The position numbers and the translations under genes were made by a program. A DNA stretch of 64,000 nt, from positions 136,002 through 200,001 of the forward strand of contig JAAGOF010000081.1 in assembly GCA_010645155.1 (NCBI GenBank). Direction: 5' to 3'. Shown in pieces: positions 60,958 to 64,000 of this stretch; the first letter of the stretch is position 1, and each line of letters opens with the position of its first letter. The notes under the pieces were generated by a model, which saw only the letters and a list, made by a program, of their open reading frames with translations, was not told the origin of the DNA and ran no database searches. This DNA comes from Tigriopus japonicus. Its lineage: Eukaryota > Arthropoda > Copepoda > Harpacticoida > Harpacticidae.

Positions 60958-63582
60958 GTCGACTGATGAAACTAGATTAATCTAGAAGACAAAGAAAGGG
61001 ACCTTTTTGTGTCAATATTCCGTCGAGAAAATATGACGCTGGCACATGTTACTCGTGCATGGAGCATTTTTCTGCATTACTAACTAAACATAGAGATCTG
61101 GCAGGAATTAGGATGGATATCAAAATGAAGGGGGAACATGATTATCACCAAAATGTAGAAAAAAAGTACCATCTGCTCTTTGGAACGTGTGAATCAGGCT
61201 CTTATTTTCTTTGGAATCTAACCAGTAGCTAGTGGTGAGTGTCTTAATCGAAAAGCAGGCAACATCTCTTTTCTATAGCAAGAACCACTGAATTTTCTGG
61301 ACAACAAGGCTTGCAATAAGAATCATGACTTCCTAACTAGTCCCAACATCTCTGAGATAACTTTCTGTTTCAATTTTCAGTATAATCCAATCAAATCTTG
61401 TCCTCTCAAAGCTATATACTGAAGAGAACCTGCAGTGTTGGAGCTCACACTTTTGTGGTATAAAATAACCAGAGAAGGGCCAGCTCAGTTATTCTTTTTA
61501 AGATTATGTAGTGAGCCTTGAGAGACCACAACTTTTGACTACCATGTTCAGTTGAGTTGAAAATTAAATTGAATAGTCTACCTAACATTAGCAGGTTCTC
61601 ATCTGAAGAAGGACCAAATTGATTGGGTCTTTCTAGAAATCATTTATTCATGTTGATAGCCTTGTTGTCCAGAGAGATTCAGTTGTTCTTGTTTGAACAG
61701 ATAACAAGACTTCTTTGACTAGGTTCTTCTTGAGTGTTTGGAACACGATTAAGGACGTTGCTTAAGTATTCCATGGAGCCGATGACCTAGTATAAAAAGT
61801 CATTTAACTTGTGTTTGTAAAAAAATAAATCTTTGAATTTTGTTAATTTTGGCCAACATTTTCGATTATCTTGTGAGACTTAAAATTTCCAGAACAAAAA
61901 AAGAGGAAAAAGTAATAATCGCACAAAGATGAATCAAAATGAGTTGATTTTTTTTTTTGAAAAAATGCAAAAATTACTATTGTTATCGAAAGAAAGTCTG
62001 TATTCATGATTTGTTTACAATGCAGCCAAAATTTACCAGGTCTTAGAAAACTACTGCAAATGATAAAAAAGTTTTAAATCAAGTAGCTAATCAACCAAAA
62101 AAAATCTAAAACGTTCTAAAAACTGATTTGTTCTGACAAAAAGGCTAATGCCACAACAAAAATTTCAGCTAAAAGTCTATTTACTAAATTCATATTTTCT
62201 TGTCCTTTTGAACAGAAATTGAGATTGTAAAGGAACTAAATTTGATTACTGAAGATCATGTCTCTCGAGTATTATCAATACTTTGAGGCTTGCTCTCTGA
62301 AGTCTTCTATAAGTATCTTTCCCATTAGATGAAAGTACTCCAACTTCCGAACAACATTTCCTAACATCTGCGTGTTCCATCAACGAGTTGTAGCCTTCTT
62401 TATGGATCCAGGGAAAAAAACCTGACTACAAATAATAAATATATGAAGATGCATCATCGCCACAACTTCTTTCCCTATGGGTTTGGTGGTGACTTTCTGG
62501 TAGGGAAAAGGGGAAACAAAACCTGCTGGGAAAGGGGTAAATCAGAAAGTGTGCACTCAACAACTTTCCCCCTTCCATTCAGAAGTACTGTAGAGGAAAT
62601 ATTACAAACATACAGTCAGAGGAAACTTTTGGGACACACGAGTGTCAAACACATTGATTATTATTGGTCCTCGCATGTCTAAGATTTCTGGGTTATAAAC
62701 GAGTTTTCCCGACGCCATCAAATCATTCCCAAGAAAAGGGGGATCACGATATTATTCGGGAAGTCTTCCATCTTTGTTCCGAATCTGTGCCTCTTCCATC
62801 GATCGTTCTTGGTTGCGAAACCAGCGCGTGACCCAATTCTCCATGTCTGTCTTTAGGATATGTGATGAGATTGTTCTCTTTTACTAAAACAATCGTACTT
62901 ACAATATCGTATATGTGTCTTTAATAAGATTTACCCTCTTCATCTTTTATATTAAGTAGGCTCTTTCTTACGAAAAAATAAACTATAGAGGAGCAACCAA
63001 AGCTGAATCGCTAAACAGAGACAGTAAGTTTTGTCTTCATGGAAGTTCTTAATTAAAAATCTCTATCTTGTCTATCTAGATATGGTAAGATTCCGTACCC
63101 TTAGTGCTATATTTCTAATTATGTTGGTTTTTGGATCTTTTTACAAGATCAAACACAAAAAGGGAGCTAGAAACGAAATCATACTTGAGTTGAATTATGG
63201 ACCAGCTTTTGTCAGCACATCCTTTCTCTGCTTATTTGCAAAAAAAAAACAAATTGACAACGCTTATTCGTCCACTGACCCTAACAGACTAGCTTAAATC
63301 AATTAAAAAAAACATAATGTTCAGATTCTCCTAAAGACCTTTACTTATTCTTTACAATTTTTCCTTTACATTGTCTTTTCTGTGATTTTGGCACACTTGA
63401 AACTTTGGCGAGAAGAAAGAGAGCCTCATTCTTGCTTTTTCCTCAACAAAGACCTACTTATGTGTCCCAGAAAAACAGCTAATATGCTACATAAGTGGAG
63501 AGGAAACTGAATGGTTAGGAACAAAAACTTGATGAATGATGATGACCTTTTCCCCAAGTAGAGTGACTCTTTGAGCACTTAG
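60958..63582. other. Spacer upstream of the kelch gene
   Basis: This region holds a diverged MITE copy at 61403-61541 and otherwise nothing firm. The kelch promoter should lie at its left end. The frames at 62443-62682 and 63031-63297 have no domain or clear splice context. A minus-strand frame at 62755-62850 is discussed under rejected items. Confidence 0.4.
61403..61541 (+). mobile_element. Foldback MITE, AAAAGTTATGCC family, diverged copy 3
   Basis: CTCAAAGCTATATACTGAAG, then CACTTTTGTGGTATAAAATA, ACCAGAGAAGGGCC and CCACAACTTTTGAC follow the same order as the reverse complement of 20467-20614, with more substitutions. Confidence 0.5.
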
Positions 63583-63874
63583 AGCCGAAACTATGTGAAA
63601 GGGTCCATTCTTGAAGTTGGAACACGGAACGAGTATCTATCGACCTCTAACTTACCACACATTTGCATTCTTGAAACAAGCAAGATTCCGACAAAGCTCG
63701 TTAGAGCTCTATGGTATACAATATCTATGGGAAAAGCCGCTCTTGAGAGGATCATAAAGTATATTCAAGGTCTGTTTGTGACAGGTCAAGTGGTTCTTGC
63801 AGAAGCGAGGGGATTCCCTGTCACAAATTATGGAACACGTTTTGGTTTAGGAGAATGGAATCGTCTACAAAAAG
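63583..63874 (+). CDS. Probable internal exon of an unidentified gene (partial)
   Basis: The 292-bp segment is open in one frame between an acceptor-like GAGCACTTAG and a strong donor, CAAAAAG|GTAAGTTG. It encodes about 97 residues, ending in phase 1. Recognisable strings include SKIPTKLVRALWYTISMGKA, IIKYIQGLFVTGQVV and GTRFGLGEWNRLQK. Composition is balanced and coding-like, with no stop and no low complexity. I do not recognise the family. The next exon would lie beyond the right edge, and the previous exon was not found. Confidence 0.45.
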
Positions 63875-64000
63875 GTAAGTTGTGATATTTGGGAGGAAAT
63901 ATAATGGGCTCTAATGTGAAGCTTGGGAGAAATGACGCAGTAATAAAAGTTAGAAGAGACAAATGCACTTTTTGGAGAGGCTGAGTAAGAAAAAGATCAT

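Noticed and set aside
62755..62850. Minus-strand frame MENWVTRWFRNQERSMEEAQ ending in a stop, resembling a homeodomain recognition helix or ceramide-synthase motif
   Set aside because: Only about 30 residues. The preceding acceptor is poor, a second frame is equally open, and no upstream exon or poly(A) signal supports it.
1..64000. CRISPR arrays, bacterial operons, tRNA and rRNA genes
   Set aside because: No regularly spaced repeats, no ribosome-binding-site-led gene strings and no convincing tRNA box pairs or rRNA segments were seen. The sequence is animal nuclear DNA.

Overview
The window is animal nuclear DNA. Coding exons are split by GT-AG introns, many of only 59-95 bp but some of several kilobases. 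Poly(A) signals follow the last exons, and AT-rich spacers are full of short inverted-repeat elements. A TipE-type sodium-channel subunit (48.8-54.9 kb), a family known from arthropods, points to an arthropod. The mix of very short and long introns and the dense small DNA transposons would suit a crustacean such as a copepod, but that last step is a guess.

Layout. From 3.2 to 18.0 kb on the minus strand lie three exons of a class B (secretin-type) G-protein-coupled receptor. They cover part of the hormone-binding ectodomain and transmembrane segment 1, and the rest should lie off the left edge. A 14.3-kb intron of that receptor holds, on the plus strand, a single-exon secreted Cys/Thr/Trp-rich protein gene (13.29-14.40 kb). 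From 18 to 31 kb I see no gene, only repeats. From 31.0 to 41.1 kb (plus) nine exons join cleanly into a 454-residue secreted protein with FG-GAP/VCBS-like Asp-rich calcium loops. From 42.8 to 46.3 kb (plus) five exons make a 352-residue acidic, serine-rich protein with no recognised domain. From 48.8 to 54.9 kb (plus) six coding exons make a 555-residue TipE-family membrane protein. From 61.0 to 56.1 kb (minus, convergent with tipE) seven exons make an 848-residue kelch-propeller protein whose sixth blade is split by a long serine-rich insert. A probable internal exon of an unidentified gene sits at 63.58-63.87 kb and continues off the right edge.

The genes are ordinary, unlinked animal genes. 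I see no operon or defence-like system. The receptor and the TipE subunit belong to signalling and excitability, and two other genes encode secreted proteins. The most unusual points are the split kelch blade, the nested NPWW-repeat secreted gene, and at least ten families of small transposons. Four of these elements carry matching or nearly matching 8-bp flanking duplications typical of hAT elements, and two lie between TA dinucleotides as Tc1/mariner elements do. All exon joins were deduced by eye from splice consensus and frame, without transcript data.
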